Shown here: positions 31,439-41,335 of the stretch, piece by piece | How the letters are laid out: every line of letters starts with the position of its first letter | Position numbering within the stretch: position 1 is the stretch's first letter | NCBI RefSeq assembly: GCF_029029525.1 | Contig: NZ_JAKJSC010000001.1 | Span: 1,674,001 to 1,738,000, forward strand | Reading direction: 5' to 3' | Length of the DNA stretch: 64,000 nt | Source of the DNA: Labilibaculum sp. DW002 | GTDB taxonomy: Bacteria > Bacteroidota > Bacteroidia > Bacteroidales > Marinifilaceae | Made by a program: the position numbers and the translations under genes | Notes under the pieces: generated by a model | The model's input: the letters and a program-made list of their open reading frames with translations, nothing else | Told to the model about the DNA's origin: nothing | Databases searched by the model: none

Positions 31439-32686
31439 ATGAACAGAAATAAAGCTCTTTATCTCCTTTTTCTATTTCTCTTAGGGTCTCTTTGCGGATT
31501 TGCCCAAGATAACTCGAAGTCAAAAATCAAACTTGACAAAGAACAAAAGGATACAGAGGTAAATTTTCTCTTCAATTATTACGCTCAAGATGGCGACAAT
31601 TCACCCGTTACAGGAGGAATAGGAAGCGAGAAACTTAACAATTACAGTTCTTCCATCCTTGTCCATCTACTTCCCGACAGTTTAACTCAACTTACTTTAG
31701 AGCTAGGCATCGATGCCTATACCTCAGCATCAACAGACAAGATTGATTACTTTAAAACACACCAATCTTCCGCTTCTGGTAAAGATGGAAGAGCTCATAT
31801 TAATGCTGATTACACACGTAAGCTTGCCCATTCAGAAAACAAATATGGATTCCATTTTGGCTTTTCCATCGAATCTGATATTTATTCACTTGGCATAGGA
31901 GGCAAATACATGATCAATTCAAAGGATCTTAATCGATCATTGCGAATATCTACAAGCTATTTCAGAGACAACTGGCATTTAATCTATCCACACGAACTAC
32001 GCAGTAAAGAAAGCTGGTTAAGCACAGATATTAGGAATACGCTTAGCATAGAATTATCCTTGACTCAGGTTCTCAATCAAAAATCGACCATTGGCATCAC
32101 TGTCGAACCGGTATTTCAATTTGGCCTACTTTCTACACCATTCCACAGAGTCTTTTTTAATGATGCCGCTGGCAAATTATTCGACGATTTAGAATTCTTA
32201 AGTCATACAGAGCAACTACCCAACAGAAGATTCAAACTCCCTATTTCTCTTCGTTATCATTATTACCTGAACGATTTTTTTAGATTCAAAAGCTATTACC
32301 GAATCTATTCAGACACATGGGGAATACAAGCCCACACAGCAAGCATTGAAACACCATTTTTCGCATCTCAAACCTTCATCCTTGCTCCTTTTTTCCGATA
32401 TCACACACAATCAGCAGCAAGGTATTTTGCTCCTTTTGCTACCGTAAACGCCTTAAACCCTCCACGCTACCATACTGCAGACTACGATTTATCAAAACTT
32501 CATTCCTATAAAACAGGCATTGGCATATCCTACGCTCCCATTTTTGCAATTCGCAAATTCAAATCGCCTTTTAAAAGCTCAAAAACAGCCCAACTAAAAA
32601 GCATTAATCTAAGATCGGCCTATTACAAAAGAAGTGATGGATTAAAGGCTTGGCTGATTAGCCTCGATTTAGGATTTATCTTTTAA
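31439..32686 (+). CDS. Second DUF3570 protein, paralogue of the upstream one
   Basis: A 415-residue protein with signal peptide (about 1-22, CGFAQD). It shares with the first copy the block VNFLFNYYAQDGDNSPVTGG, then FHRVFFND, the KSPFKSSKTAQLKSI region and the C-terminal SLDLGFIF, all in the same order. The two are clearly a tandem duplication, now well diverged. It begins about 10 bp after a strong terminator, so it may have low or read-through expression. Role is unknown and presumably similar, or adapted to a second partner. Confidence 0.87.
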   Translation: MNRNKALYLLFLFLLGSLCGFAQDNSKSKIKLDKEQKDTEVNFLFNYYAQDGDNSPVTGGIGSEKLNNYSSSILVHLLPDSLTQLTLELGIDAYTSASTDKIDYFKTHQSSASGKDGRAHINADYTRKLAHSENKYGFHFGFSIESDIYSLGIGGKYMINSKDLNRSLRISTSYFRDNWHLIYPHELRSKESWLSTDIRNTLSIELSLTQVLNQKSTIGITVEPVFQFGLLSTPFHRVFFNDAAGKLFDDLEFLSHTEQLPNRRFKLPISLRYHYYLNDFFRFKSYYRIYSDTWGIQAHTASIETPFFASQTFILAPFFRYHTQSAARYFAPFATVNALNPPRYHTADYDLSKLHSYKTGIGISYAPIFAIRKFKSPFKSSKTAQLKSINLRSAYYKRSDGLKAWLISLDLGFIF

Positions 32687-32708
32687 TAAAATACAGGGCA
32701 TAAAAAAA

Positions 32709-32732
32709 ACGGTTTCATATTAATGAAACCGT
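32709..32732. terminator. Bidirectional terminator between DUF3570 and tRNA-Gly
   Basis: ACGGTTTCAT and ATGAAACCGT form a perfect 10-bp stem with loop ATTA, with A and T runs on the sides. It serves the plus-strand gene and the minus-strand tRNA. Confidence 0.85.
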
Positions 32733-32739
32733 TTTACTG

Positions 32740-32812
32740 AGCGAGAAACGAGACTCAAACTCGCGACCCCAACCTTGGCAAGGTTGTGCTCTATCAACTG
32801 AGCTATTCTCGC
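32740..32812 (-). tRNA. tRNA-Gly (anticodon GCC), copy 1
   Basis: Read on the minus strand: acceptor GCGAGAA/TTCTCGC with U discriminator, D-arm AGCTCAGTTGATAGAGC, anticodon stem CAACC/GGTTG with loop TTGCCAA, T-loop GTTTGAGTC. It is identical to copy 2 over the compared arms. Confidence 0.95.
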
Positions 32813-32823
32813 ATAATATATGC

Positions 32824-32868
32824 GTTGTGCTCTAACTCCCGATAACTATCGGGATGAGCTATTCTCGC
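32824..32868 (-). pseudogene. Broken 5' half of a tRNA-Gly with inserted palindrome
   Basis: The minus strand reads GCGAGAATAGCTC as in the intact genes. The D-loop is then replaced by a CCCGATAACTATCGGG-type palindrome, followed by the matching TAGAGCACAAC. The rest of the tRNA is lacking. It lies between the two intact copies. Confidence 0.7.
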
Positions 32869-32926
32869 ATTTTCCTTTTTAAAAACTCTAATTATTGAAA
32901 GAAAGGAAAAACTTCAATAATCTTGG

Positions 32927-32999
32927 AGCGAGAAACGAGACTCAAACTCGCGACCCCAACCTTGGCAAGGTTGTGCTCTATCAACTGAGCTATTCTCGC
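32927..32999 (-). tRNA. tRNA-Gly (anticodon GCC), copy 2
   Basis: Same arms as copy 1: acceptor GCGAGAA/TTCTCGC with U discriminator, and anticodon loop TTGCCAA. It is 114 bp upstream of copy 1 on the minus strand. CCA is not encoded. Confidence 0.95.
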
Positions 33000-33137
33000 A
33001 TACTAATCAGAACATGTGTTCTTATCTTTAGCGATGCAAATATAGATATTCTAAGTCTTTTGACAAGCAAAATCAGCAAAAAAATTTCAATAAATCCTCT
33101 CAAACAGGGCTAAAATTCTGATTATTTGGACAAAAAG

Positions 33138-33170
33138 AAAGAGGAAATTATTTAGAATAATCTCCTCTTT
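33138..33170 (-). terminator. Terminator of the DPP IV-type gene
   Basis: AAAGAGGA, ATTATT, AATAAT and TCCTCTTT form a stem with one bulge and a TAG loop, ending in CTTTTTG on the minus strand. It lies 24 bp beyond the stop codon. Confidence 0.7.
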
Positions 33171-33193
33171 ATCTATTTACAAGCTTTTGAAGA

Positions 33194-35407
33194 CTACAAA
33201 TTGTCTTTTAAAAACTTATTGAATCGCTTGTACAAATGCAATCTGGTTTTACCACCATAGATACTGTGATTACGGTTGGTGTAAATCTGCATTTCAAATT
33301 GCTTATCTGCCTGAACCAATCGTTCCGCTAGCTCATACACATTTTGTACATGAACATTGTCGTCAGCTGTACCATGACAAAGCAATAAGGCTCCTTCTAG
33401 CTTGTCAACATGATTGATAGGTGAATTATCATCATAGCCTTTTTCATTTTCCTGAGGAGTTCTCATGAATCTTTCTGTGTAAACCGAATCGTAATATCTC
33501 CAATTGGTTACTGGTGCAACAGCTATTGCCGCGCTAAACACATCAGCACCCTTTTCTAAACAAAGCGAAGACATAAATCCACCATAACTCCATCCCCAAA
33601 TCGCAATTTTATCTTCATCGATAAAACTCTCGCTTGCTAAAGAACGAGCTGCAGCAATATGATCATCCGACTCTAATCGCCCCAATTGCATGTAAGTACA
33701 CTTGCGAAAATTCTGTCCTCTTGCTCCTGTTCCTCTAGGATCAACACAAACAACAATATATCCTTCTTGTGCCAAATACTGATACCAATCAAAACTCCAG
33801 CTGTTTTTTACACTTTGCGAATTAGGCCCGCTGTATTGTGTAATTACCATTGGGTATTTTTTAGATGCATCAAAATTGAAAGGCTTAATCATCCAAGCAT
33901 TCAACATCGTCATGCCATCAGCTGCAGGAACCATTGTAAATTCCTTTGTATTGTACTGATACCCTTTTAATTTTTCAAGCAATTCGCTATTGTCTTCCAA
34001 CACACGAATCTTCTTTCCCTTACTACTAAATAAACTAACTGTATTTGGCTGGCTAACACTTGAGAAATAATTGATGTAATATTTAAAACCATTGCTAAAA
34101 ACAGTTCTATTCGTACCTTTTTCCGGAGTAATCAACTTCTTATTTGTTCCATTAAGCTTTACCGAATATACGTTGCGATCCATTGGAGAAACTTCTGCAG
34201 ACTCATAGTAGCAAACCTGTTTCTTCTCATCAAAACCTAAGTAATCGGTCACATCCCAATCGCCATTTGTAATTTGCTGCACTGCTTTTCCAGTCGCCAT
34301 ATCATACAAATACAAGTGATTAAAACCATCCTTTTCATCCAAATAGATAAATTGTTTTCCATTCTCTAAATAAGAAAGGTGATCAAAATTCCTCTCTTCT
34401 ACATAGTACTTGTTCTCTTGTGTAAACATTACATCCGAACTACCTGTTCTGGCGTTAGCGACTAAAAATTCTAACTTATTCTGATGACGGTTCAATCGGT
34501 AAATACTAAGCATTTTAGGATCTTGGGTCCACTTAATACGAGGAATGTATTGATCTTTTTCCTCTCCTACGTCCATTCTTTTTGTGATTCTATCCTCTAC
34601 ATTATATACAAACACCTCAACACTGGAATTTTTCTCTCCAGCTTTCGGATATTTGTAGGCATAGTTTTCAGGGTAAAGCGCATTCTCTTTTACCTGAGGA
34701 TACAAACCTTCAAACTTATTCATGTTGAACATCTTCACTTCGCTCTCATCAAATTTCATGTAAGCAAGAAATTTGCTATCTGGCGACCATGCGAATGCTT
34801 TATTGAACTCAAACTCTTCTTCATAAACCCAATCCGGTGTTCCGTTTTGAATCTTATTCCATTCTCCATCTTTTGTAATTCTGATTTCAGAACCAAACAA
34901 TACATTATGAATGAACAAATTATTATCACGTACGAAAGCAATGCGATTTCCATTAGGAGAGAAAGTTGCTAATCGCTGTTTCCCATTTTCCGATAAAGAA
35001 ACCAACTCTTTATTTTTAAAAGAGAAAATAAAATAATCAGCAGTAAATGAACGACGGTAAATTCTTTGCGGATTTGTCATCAACAAAATTCGACTTTCAT
35101 CAGCACTAAATTCATATTCATTAATCATTTCAACTTTTGCATCCTTCAATTCCTTTAAATCCAAAAGTACATCTACAACTTCTCCACTTGCATAACTGTG
35201 TTTTACAATTTTAGTTCTGCCCTCTTCTAAAGTAGTATAATGAATACCATCATTCATAGAGCGTAAACCATTAACCGATTTCTGACTAAATGTTCCTTGC
35301 AACATCAAATCTTCCATTGTAATTTTCTTACTTCCCTCTTGCGAGAAAACAGAGAAACTACAAGTCAATAACATACTTAAGACAAGAATATGCCAATTAA
35401 TCTTCAT
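33194..35407 (-). CDS. Dipeptidyl peptidase IV-family serine peptidase (S9B)
   Basis: A 737-residue exported peptidase that removes X-Pro or X-Ala dipeptides from peptide N-termini. I take the ATG at 35407, since residues added by an earlier ATG (35428) precede the signal peptide (KINWHILVLSMLLTCSFSVFSQ, shown in parts). Residues about 60-480 form the beta-propeller, including KWTQDPKMLSIYRLNRHQNK in pieces. The alpha/beta-hydrolase domain follows. The catalytic triad is seen as S607 (GWSYGG), D682 (ADDNVH) and H714 (NHSIYG). Located in the periplasm or on the cell surface, for peptide scavenging. Single gene with a terminator behind it. Confidence 0.92.
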   Translation of the reverse strand: MKINWHILVLSMLLTCSFSVFSQEGSKKITMEDLMLQGTFSQKSVNGLRSMNDGIHYTTLEEGRTKIVKHSYASGEVVDVLLDLKELKDAKVEMINEYEFSADESRILLMTNPQRIYRRSFTADYFIFSFKNKELVSLSENGKQRLATFSPNGNRIAFVRDNNLFIHNVLFGSEIRITKDGEWNKIQNGTPDWVYEEEFEFNKAFAWSPDSKFLAYMKFDESEVKMFNMNKFEGLYPQVKENALYPENYAYKYPKAGEKNSSVEVFVYNVEDRITKRMDVGEEKDQYIPRIKWTQDPKMLSIYRLNRHQNKLEFLVANARTGSSDVMFTQENKYYVEERNFDHLSYLENGKQFIYLDEKDGFNHLYLYDMATGKAVQQITNGDWDVTDYLGFDEKKQVCYYESAEVSPMDRNVYSVKLNGTNKKLITPEKGTNRTVFSNGFKYYINYFSSVSQPNTVSLFSSKGKKIRVLEDNSELLEKLKGYQYNTKEFTMVPAADGMTMLNAWMIKPFNFDASKKYPMVITQYSGPNSQSVKNSWSFDWYQYLAQEGYIVVCVDPRGTGARGQNFRKCTYMQLGRLESDDHIAAARSLASESFIDEDKIAIWGWSYGGFMSSLCLEKGADVFSAAIAVAPVTNWRYYDSVYTERFMRTPQENEKGYDDNSPINHVDKLEGALLLCHGTADDNVHVQNVYELAERLVQADKQFEMQIYTNRNHSIYGGKTRLHLYKRFNKFLKDNL

Positions 35408-35733
35408 AATATTTAAATTTATTATCATTAGTAAATGTTGTTTTTTCTAATCCCTTTCAAAGATTCTACTTTTTTATAGAAAAGAAAAATTCCTTTCAAC
35501 AATTTAATTTCAGAATGGATGATTAGCACCTATTCTCTTTCTAAAAGCATATCTTATTAAAAGCATCTAATGGCAATTCCAAGTTCAAAATTTAGTTTTC
35601 AAACCTAATTTAAGTAAAGAAGGATGGTAATTCTTTTGAATTACTGAATATTGACTACAAAATTCAGCTATGATTTAGAGAGAAAGTTATATCTTTGTAG
35701 ACCGAAATAAAAATGAATATTTAAAACGATATA
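35408..35733. other. Divergent promoter region of DPP IV and thrS
   Basis: A 326-bp gap with no gene. A perfect TATCTTTG -7 box for thrS lies at 35690-35697, 37 bp before the ATG. No T-box, leader peptide or other riboregulator for thrS was recognised. Confidence 0.55.
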
Positions 35734-37686
35734 ATGATTAAAATTACATTTCCGGATAACACCGTAAAAGAGTTCGAGGCTGGAATTTCTGGTCTTGACA
35801 TTGCGAGAAACCTAAGCAATAGACTTGCAAAGGAAGTTTTATCCATAACTGTAAATGATAACATTTGGGATATTACTCGTCCAATTAACGAAGATGCAAG
35901 CATAAAGCTTCACACATGGAATGATGAAGAAGGTAAGCATGCTTTTTGGCATTCTTCAGCTCACTTAATGGCTGAAGCATTAGAAGCATTGTATTCTGGA
36001 GTTAAGTTTGGTATTGGCCCGGCAATTGATATGGGTTTTTACTACGATGTTGACTTGGGAGAAGATCGTATGCTAACCGACAAAGATCTGCCAAAAATTG
36101 AGCAGAAGATGTTGGAATTAGCTCGTACAAAAAATGAGTACACACGTAGAGACGTAACCAAGGCTGAAGCTCTTGAGTTTTTTGACTCAAAAGATGAGGG
36201 ATATAAAGTAGAGTTGATTAATGATCTTGACGATGGAACAATTAGTTTTTATCAGCAAGGAAACTTTACTGATCTTTGTCGTGGACCTCACTTGCCAAAC
36301 ACCTCATATATTAAGGCAATAAAAATTAACTCTATTGCCGGTGCATACTGGAGAGGCGATGAAACAAGAAAACAGTTGACTCGTGTTTATGGTATTACTT
36401 TTCCAAAGAAAAAGTATTTGGATGAGTACGTTGTTATGATGGAAGAAGCTAAAAAGCGTGACCATCGTAAGTTGGGTAAAGAAATGGAATTATTCACTTT
36501 TTCTCAGAATGTAGGACAAGGGATGCCATTGTGGTTGCCTAAGGGAGCACAGTTGAGAGAAAGTCTTGAGACATTCTTGAAACGTGTTCAGAAGCAGTTC
36601 GGATACGAGCAGATTATTACCCCACATATTGGTAATATCAATCTATACAAGACATCGGGTCACTACGATAAATATGGTGAAGATTCATTTCAAGCTATTC
36701 AAACACCACAAGAGGGTGAAGAGTACCTGTTGAAACCAATGAACTGTCCTCACCATTGCGAAGTTTATAAATTTAAGCCACGTTCGTATAAGGATCTTCC
36801 AATTCGTTTTGCTGAGTTTGGAACCGTTTATCGTTATGAGCAAAGTGGAGAACTTCACGGTTTAACTCGTGTAAGAAGTTTTACTCAGGATGATGCTCAC
36901 CTTTTCTGTACACCAGATCAGCTGAAAGAAGAGTTCAAAAAAGTGATCGATATTATCTTTATCATTTTTAAAGCACTTAACTTTACAGAATATACCGCTC
37001 AGGTTTCTTTACGCGATAAGGAAAAGAGTTCGAAGTATATTGGAAGTGATGAGAATTGGGATAAAGCTGAAAAAGCAATTATCGAAGCGGCTGATGAAAA
37101 AGGATTAAATACAGTTGTGGAATATGGAGAGGCAGCTTTCTATGGTCCTAAACTAGATTTTATGATTAAGGATGCAATTGGACGTAAGTGGCAATTGGGT
37201 ACTATTCAGGTTGATTACAACTTACCGGAACGTTTCGAATTGGAATATGTAGGTAGCGATAATCAGAAGCATCGTCCTATCATGATTCACCGTGCACCAT
37301 TCGGATCGATGGAGCGTTTTGTTGCTGTTTTAATCGAACATACCGGAGGTAAGTTCCCGTTGTGGTTAACTCCTGAGCAAACGGTGATTATGCCTATTAG
37401 CGAAAAATATAACGATTATGCAAAAAAAGTTTTAAATTCGTTAAATAATTCCGATATTCGCGCCGTGTTAGACGACCGAAATGAAAAGATTGGTCGTAAA
37501 ATACGTGATAATGAATTGAAAAAGATTCCTTATCTACTAATTGTTGGGGAAAAAGAAGCTCAAGAAAATACGATTTCTGTTCGTCGACAAGGAGAAGGTG
37601 ATATGGGAACAATGCAAATTTCAGAATTTGCTGAATTAATAAATAAAGAGGTAGAAGGTCAAATGTCTTCTATTGCAAATTACTAA
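35734..37686 (+). CDS. thrS: Threonyl-tRNA synthetase
   Basis: A 650-residue enzyme that joins threonine to tRNA-Thr. Parts in order: TGS domain (1-60), the editing domain with the [11 protein letters not shown] zinc/editing motif, the class II catalytic core (about 245-535) with [19 protein letters not shown] split over zinc ligands, motif 2 ([21 protein letters not shown]), motif 3 ([13 protein letters not shown]), and the C-terminal anticodon-binding domain. Full length with all signature residues. It heads the operon thrS-infC-rpmI-rplT, a conserved arrangement. Confidence 0.97.
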   Translation: MIKITFPDNTVKEFEAGISGLDIARNLSNRLAKEVLSITVNDNIWDITRPINEDASIKLHTWNDEEGKHAFWHSSAHLMAEALEALYSGVKFGIGPAIDMGFYYDVDLGEDRMLTDKDLPKIEQKMLELARTKNEYTRRDVTKAEALEFFDSKDEGYKVELINDLDDGTISFYQQGNFTDLCRGPHLPNTSYIKAIKINSIAGAYWRGDETRKQLTRVYGITFPKKKYLDEYVVMMEEAKKRDHRKLGKEMELFTFSQNVGQGMPLWLPKGAQLRESLETFLKRVQKQFGYEQIITPHIGNINLYKTSGHYDKYGEDSFQAIQTPQEGEEYLLKPMNCPHHCEVYKFKPRSYKDLPIRFAEFGTVYRYEQSGELHGLTRVRSFTQDDAHLFCTPDQLKEEFKKVIDIIFIIFKALNFTEYTAQVSLRDKEKSSKYIGSDENWDKAEKAIIEAADEKGLNTVVEYGEAAFYGPKLDFMIKDAIGRKWQLGTIQVDYNLPERFELEYVGSDNQKHRPIMIHRAPFGSMERFVAVLIEHTGGKFPLWLTPEQTVIMPISEKYNDYAKKVLNSLNNSDIRAVLDDRNEKIGRKIRDNELKKIPYLLIVGEKEAQENTISVRRQGEGDMGTMQISEFAELINKEVEGQMSSIANY

Positions 37687-37708
37687 CTAACTAAGGGAGG
37701 AACTAGCC

Positions 37709-38266
37709 ATAGCTGGATTTCAACATAGAAACAGAAGAGGCCCGATGAAGCCTCGCGAGGCTCAACATAAGATTAATCAGTTGATTAGAGCCCGCAGTGT
37801 TCGTATTGTTGGTGACAACATCGAACCAGGTGTATTTTCTATTGCTGAAGCATTGAAAATTGCTCAGGACAAGGAATTAGATTTGGTGGAAATTTCACCT
37901 AACGCCGATCCACCGGTTTGTAAGATAATCGACTACAATAAGTTTCTTTATCAGCAGAAAAAGAAACAAAAGGAGATTAAAGCAAAAGCCGTCAAAGTTG
38001 TTGTGAAAGAGATTCGTTTCGGTCCAAATACTGACGAACATGATTACAACTTTAAGCTGAAGCACGCTGAGAAATTTCTTGGCGAAGGTGCTAAAGTAAA
38101 AGCTTTTGTATTCTTCAAGGGGCGATCTATTCTTTTTAAAGATAAAGGAGAGATTTTATTGTTAAAATTTGCTCAAGATCTTGAAGAGATTGGGAAAGTT
38201 GAACAAATGCCTAGACTTGAAGGAAAGCGTATGACAATGTTCATCGCGCCGAAAAAGAAAAAGTAA
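37709..38266 (+). CDS. infC: Translation initiation factor IF-3, apparent AUA start
   Basis: IF-3 binds the 30S subunit and checks start codons. The first ATG in frame (37745) would give 173 residues beginning [17 protein letters not shown]. The frame is open further upstream, and 12 codons earlier an ATA (37709) gives [19 protein letters not shown], the basic N-terminus usual for IF-3. A strong GGGAGG (37695-37700) lies at ideal distance from this ATA and too far from the ATG. infC often uses a rare start codon (AUU in E. coli) because IF-3 represses its own translation there. The conserved two domains follow ([28 protein letters not shown]). 185 residues with this start. Confidence 0.85.
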   Translation: MAGFQHRNRRGPMKPREAQHKINQLIRARSVRIVGDNIEPGVFSIAEALKIAQDKELDLVEISPNADPPVCKIIDYNKFLYQQKKKQKEIKAKAVKVVVKEIRFGPNTDEHDYNFKLKHAEKFLGEGAKVKAFVFFKGRSILFKDKGEILLLKFAQDLEEIGKVEQMPRLEGKRMTMFIAPKKKK

Positions 38267-38294
38267 TTTAGTATATAATCAATAAGTTTGTACA

Positions 38295-38492
38295 ATGCCT
38301 AAGATGAAAACAAACTGCAGCGCAAAGAAGAGATTTACTTTGACTGCATCTGGAAAGATCAAAAGAAAGCACGCCTTCAAAAGTCATATTTTGACTAAGA
38401 AGAGCAAAAAGAGAAAGAGAAATCTTACTTATTTTGGTGATGTTCATAAGTCAGACCAGAAGAATGTTAAGTTAATGCTTAACATGTTGTAA
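38295..38492 (+). CDS. rpmI: 50S ribosomal protein L35
   Basis: A 65-residue, very basic protein starting [20 protein letters not shown] with [21 protein letters not shown], typical of L35, which lies in the large subunit. It is 28 bp after infC and 92 bp before rplT. In many bacteria this operon is repressed by L20 binding to the leader of rpmI or to the region between. Here the 92-bp gap before rplT would be the place to look. Confidence 0.95.
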   Translation: MPKMKTNCSAKKRFTLTASGKIKRKHAFKSHILTKKSKKRKRNLTYFGDVHKSDQKNVKLMLNML

Positions 38493-38584
38493 AAAATCAT
38501 TTTTGATTTTTTCAAGTTTATTAACCGAGTGATTTAGCACAAAAGAGTCCCAATGGGAACGCTAACATTCTAAAATTTTAAATT

Positions 38585-38938
38585 ATGCCAAGATCAGTTA
38601 ATTCTGTAGCATCTAGAGCTAGAAGAAAAAGAATTCTTAAGGAAACTAAAGGTAACTTTGGTGCCAGAGCTAATGTGTGGACAGTAGCTAAGAATACATG
38701 GGAAAAAGGTTTGCAGTATGCTTACCGTGATAGAAAAAAGAAAAAAGGAAATTTCCGTTCATTGTGGATTCAGCGTATTAACGCTGCTGCAAGACTAGAA
38801 GGTCTTTCATATTCACAATTAATCGGATTAATGCATAAAGCTAATATCGAGATCAACCGTAAGGTTTTGGCAGATTTAGCAATGAATCACCCAGAGGCTT
38901 TTAAAGCTGTAGTGGGAAAGGCTCAAGCAGCTAAATAG
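38585..38938 (+). CDS. rplT: 50S ribosomal protein L20
   Basis: A 117-residue basic protein: [40 protein letters not shown], then [19 protein letters not shown]20 is needed early in large-subunit assembly and often represses its own operon. Last gene of the thrS operon; a strong terminator stands 25 bp after the stop. Confidence 0.97.
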   Translation: MPRSVNSVASRARRKRILKETKGNFGARANVWTVAKNTWEKGLQYAYRDRKKKKGNFRSLWIQRINAAARLEGLSYSQLIGLMHKANIEINRKVLADLAMNHPEAFKAVVGKAQAAK

Positions 38939-38962
38939 CATTATAGATTATTTTACTTTAGA

Positions 38963-38994
38963 ACGGGATTGTTTTTGGACAATCCCGTTTTTTG
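38963..38994 (+). terminator. Terminator of the thrS-infC-rpmI-rplT operon
   Basis: ACGGGATTGT and ACAATCCCGT form a perfect 10-bp stem around TTTTGG with six T after it. Confidence 0.9.
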
Positions 38995-39094
38995 TTTACC
39001 TCCTAAATGACAATACTTATTGCGTACAGTAGGCAATTTATCGAAAAAGGCTTCCAATAATGCCTTTTACAAGCCTTATTATGCTTTGTTTTAT

Positions 39095-39102
39095 TATTTT
39101 TG
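39095..39102 (+). promoter_or_regulatory. -7 box of dapB
   Basis: TATTTTTG matches TAnnTTTG. It lies 56 bp before the chosen dapB start at 39159 and inside a longer open frame starting at 39060, which supports the shorter protein. Confidence 0.5.
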
Positions 39103-39158
39103 AAATCAGTAAACAGAATAAATCTATTAACCGAACAAGTACCTCAAAAAAACCACAA

Positions 39159-39872
39159 ATGAGAATAGCACTTATTGGTTACGGAAAAATGGGCAAGGAA
39201 ATAGAACAAATTGCTCGTAACCGCGGACACGAAATAGGATTAATCATAGATCAGGATAATCAAAAAGATTTGAATGCTGATCAACTAAAAGATATAGATG
39301 TTGCCATAGAATTTACGAATCCTGAATCTGCATACGGAAATTATCAGATTTGTTTCGAAGCCAAAGTACCGGTTGTTTCCGGAACTACCGGATGGTTAGA
39401 TAAAATGGATCTCGTAAAAGAAAAATGCAATGCTGGAGATGGCTTTTTCTATGCATCAAATTTTAGCTTAGGTGTAAACCTGTTTTTTGAGCTAAATAAG
39501 AAGCTGACCAAGTTGATGGCTCCTTTCGAAGAGTACAATGCAGACATGGAAGAAATTCACCACATCCATAAACTGGATTCTCCAAGTGGAACTGCAATTA
39601 CGCTTGCTGAAGGAATTATTGACAATCATCCTAAAAAGGACAAATGGATTGAAGCAACGAGTATGAAGGAAGACGAACTTAGCATTTTAGCAAAACGTCA
39701 TGGAGCAGTTCCGGGAACACACTCCGTAACCTGGCATTCGGAAGTTGATGAAATTACAATTCAACATTTGGCTTATAGCAGAAAAGGTTTTGCTTTAGGA
39801 GCCGTTTTAGCAGCTGAATTCATGCCTAAAAAGGAAGGATTCTTTGGAATGAAAGATTTATTAAATCTATAA
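39159..39872 (+). CDS. dapB: 4-hydroxy-tetrahydrodipicolinate reductase
   Basis: A 237-residue enzyme of the diaminopimelate/lysine pathway that reduces the dapA product with NAD(P)H. The start MRIALIGYGKMGKEIEQIA carries the Rossmann GYGKMG motif at the very N-terminus, as usual. The 33 further codons upstream in frame are not DapB-like and contain a -7 box. The substrate site is seen as HHIHKLDSPSGTA (residues about 128-140). The C-terminal FxLGAVLAAEFM pattern and FFGMKDLL end are conserved. lepB follows 53 bp later in the same direction. Confidence 0.95.
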   Translation: MRIALIGYGKMGKEIEQIARNRGHEIGLIIDQDNQKDLNADQLKDIDVAIEFTNPESAYGNYQICFEAKVPVVSGTTGWLDKMDLVKEKCNAGDGFFYASNFSLGVNLFFELNKKLTKLMAPFEEYNADMEEIHHIHKLDSPSGTAITLAEGIIDNHPKKDKWIEATSMKEDELSILAKRHGAVPGTHSVTWHSEVDEITIQHLAYSRKGFALGAVLAAEFMPKKEGFFGMKDLLNL

Positions 39873-39925
39873 ATATTAGCCTTTGCGCTAAAAAAGAAAC
39901 GAAATTATCATTTAAAATCAATTGA

Positions 39926-41314
39926 ATGAAAAGCATTTTAAGAAACAAATGGTTTAAATTTTCAATAGCCCTTATCATTTGTCTGTTGATGATTGTTTGG
40001 GTAGGTAACTATTGGCTACTGTTAGGCCTTCCTATCCTTTTTGATGTATACATTAGTAAGAAAGTACATTGGGCTTTTTGGAAGAAAAAAGGTGTAGCAA
40101 AACAAAGTGCTACCGTAGAATGGATTGATGCCATTATTTTTGCTGTAGTTGCCGCTACAATCATTAGAATGTTTTTCATCGAAGCCTACACAATTCCTAC
40201 ATCATCAATGGAGAAATCATTATTGGTAGGTGATTACCTTTTTGTAAGTAAAGTGGCTTATGGACCAAAAATTCCAAATACTCCTTTGTCTTTCCCATTC
40301 GCGCATCATACAATGCCGACAACCACAAAGACTAAATCGTATTTAGAGTGGATCAATTGGCCATACAAACGTCTTGCTGGTATTACTGAAATTAAAAGAA
40401 ACGATGTTGTCGTTTTTAATTTCCCTGCAGGTGATAACATAATTGTTGGACAAGAAAATCCAGATTATTATTCAAGAATTAGACAAATTGTAAATTCTAT
40501 TAAAGGATCTGACATGAAAAAAGGTCGTCAGGTTCAAGCAGATAGTTATTACAAGAAAATTGCTAGAAAGCACTTGGCTGATAATAATGAAATAAGCAGC
40601 AGACCTGTTGATAAGCGTGAGAACTATATTAAACGTTGTGTTGCAATGCCAGGAGATACAATTCTAAGTATCGACGGACAATTGTTCATTAATGGTAAAA
40701 AGCAGATTAAAATTGAAAACTTACAGTACCGATTCCAAGTAAACACCAATGGTAGCTTAATAAATCCTAGAAAATTGGATGAAATGCACGTTACCAAAAG
40801 TGAAATTGGACAGAATGGTTCTACTTACTCGATGCCATTATCGCAGGAAAAAGCTGAACAATTGGGTAAACTAAGCAATGTTTCTTCAATTGTAAAAATG
40901 ACTTACAATGTTGGTGTTCCTGAAGATGTTTTCCCTTTTAGCGACCATTACACTTGGAACAGAGATAATTTTGGACCTCTTGTAATCCCGCAAAAAGGAC
41001 AAAGCGTAAAACTGAATTTAGAAACATTACCGCTTTACGAAAGAGCTATTAATGCTTATGAGGAAAATTCATTATCTGTAAAAGATTCAACTATTTTCAT
41101 TAATGGAAAGGCAGCTGATTCATACACTTTTAAAATGGATTATTACTGGATGATGGGTGACAACAGACACATGTCTGCCGACTCAAGATATTGGGGATAT
41201 GTTCCAGAAGATCACGTTGTTGGAAAAGCATCTTTCATCTGGTTATCATTAGATAAAGACAAAAGCGCATTTAGTAAAATTAGATGGGATCGCATTTTTA
41301 AATGGATTCACTAA
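39926..41314 (+). CDS. lepB: Signal peptidase I
   Basis: A 462-residue membrane protease that cleaves Sec/Tat signal peptides. Two transmembrane helices (about 12-38 and 66-86) are followed by the catalytic nucleophile S94 in IPTSSMEKSLLVGDY and the general base K236 in YIKRCVAMPGD. The late conserved box MMGDNRHMSADSRYWGYVP is present. It is longer than the E. coli enzyme owing to two insertions (about 120-225 and 265-390), as is common in Bacteroidota. Probably expressed with dapB; a terminator follows. Confidence 0.95.
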   Translation: MKSILRNKWFKFSIALIICLLMIVWVGNYWLLLGLPILFDVYISKKVHWAFWKKKGVAKQSATVEWIDAIIFAVVAATIIRMFFIEAYTIPTSSMEKSLLVGDYLFVSKVAYGPKIPNTPLSFPFAHHTMPTTTKTKSYLEWINWPYKRLAGITEIKRNDVVVFNFPAGDNIIVGQENPDYYSRIRQIVNSIKGSDMKKGRQVQADSYYKKIARKHLADNNEISSRPVDKRENYIKRCVAMPGDTILSIDGQLFINGKKQIKIENLQYRFQVNTNGSLINPRKLDEMHVTKSEIGQNGSTYSMPLSQEKAEQLGKLSNVSSIVKMTYNVGVPEDVFPFSDHYTWNRDNFGPLVIPQKGQSVKLNLETLPLYERAINAYEENSLSVKDSTIFINGKAADSYTFKMDYYWMMGDNRHMSADSRYWGYVPEDHVVGKASFIWLSLDKDKSAFSKIRWDRIFKWIH

Positions 41315-41335
41315 TCAACTAAAATAGATATAACT

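Noticed and set aside
39060-39158. Longer N-terminus for DapB
   Set aside because: The Rossmann motif must be near the start and a promoter box lies in the added part.
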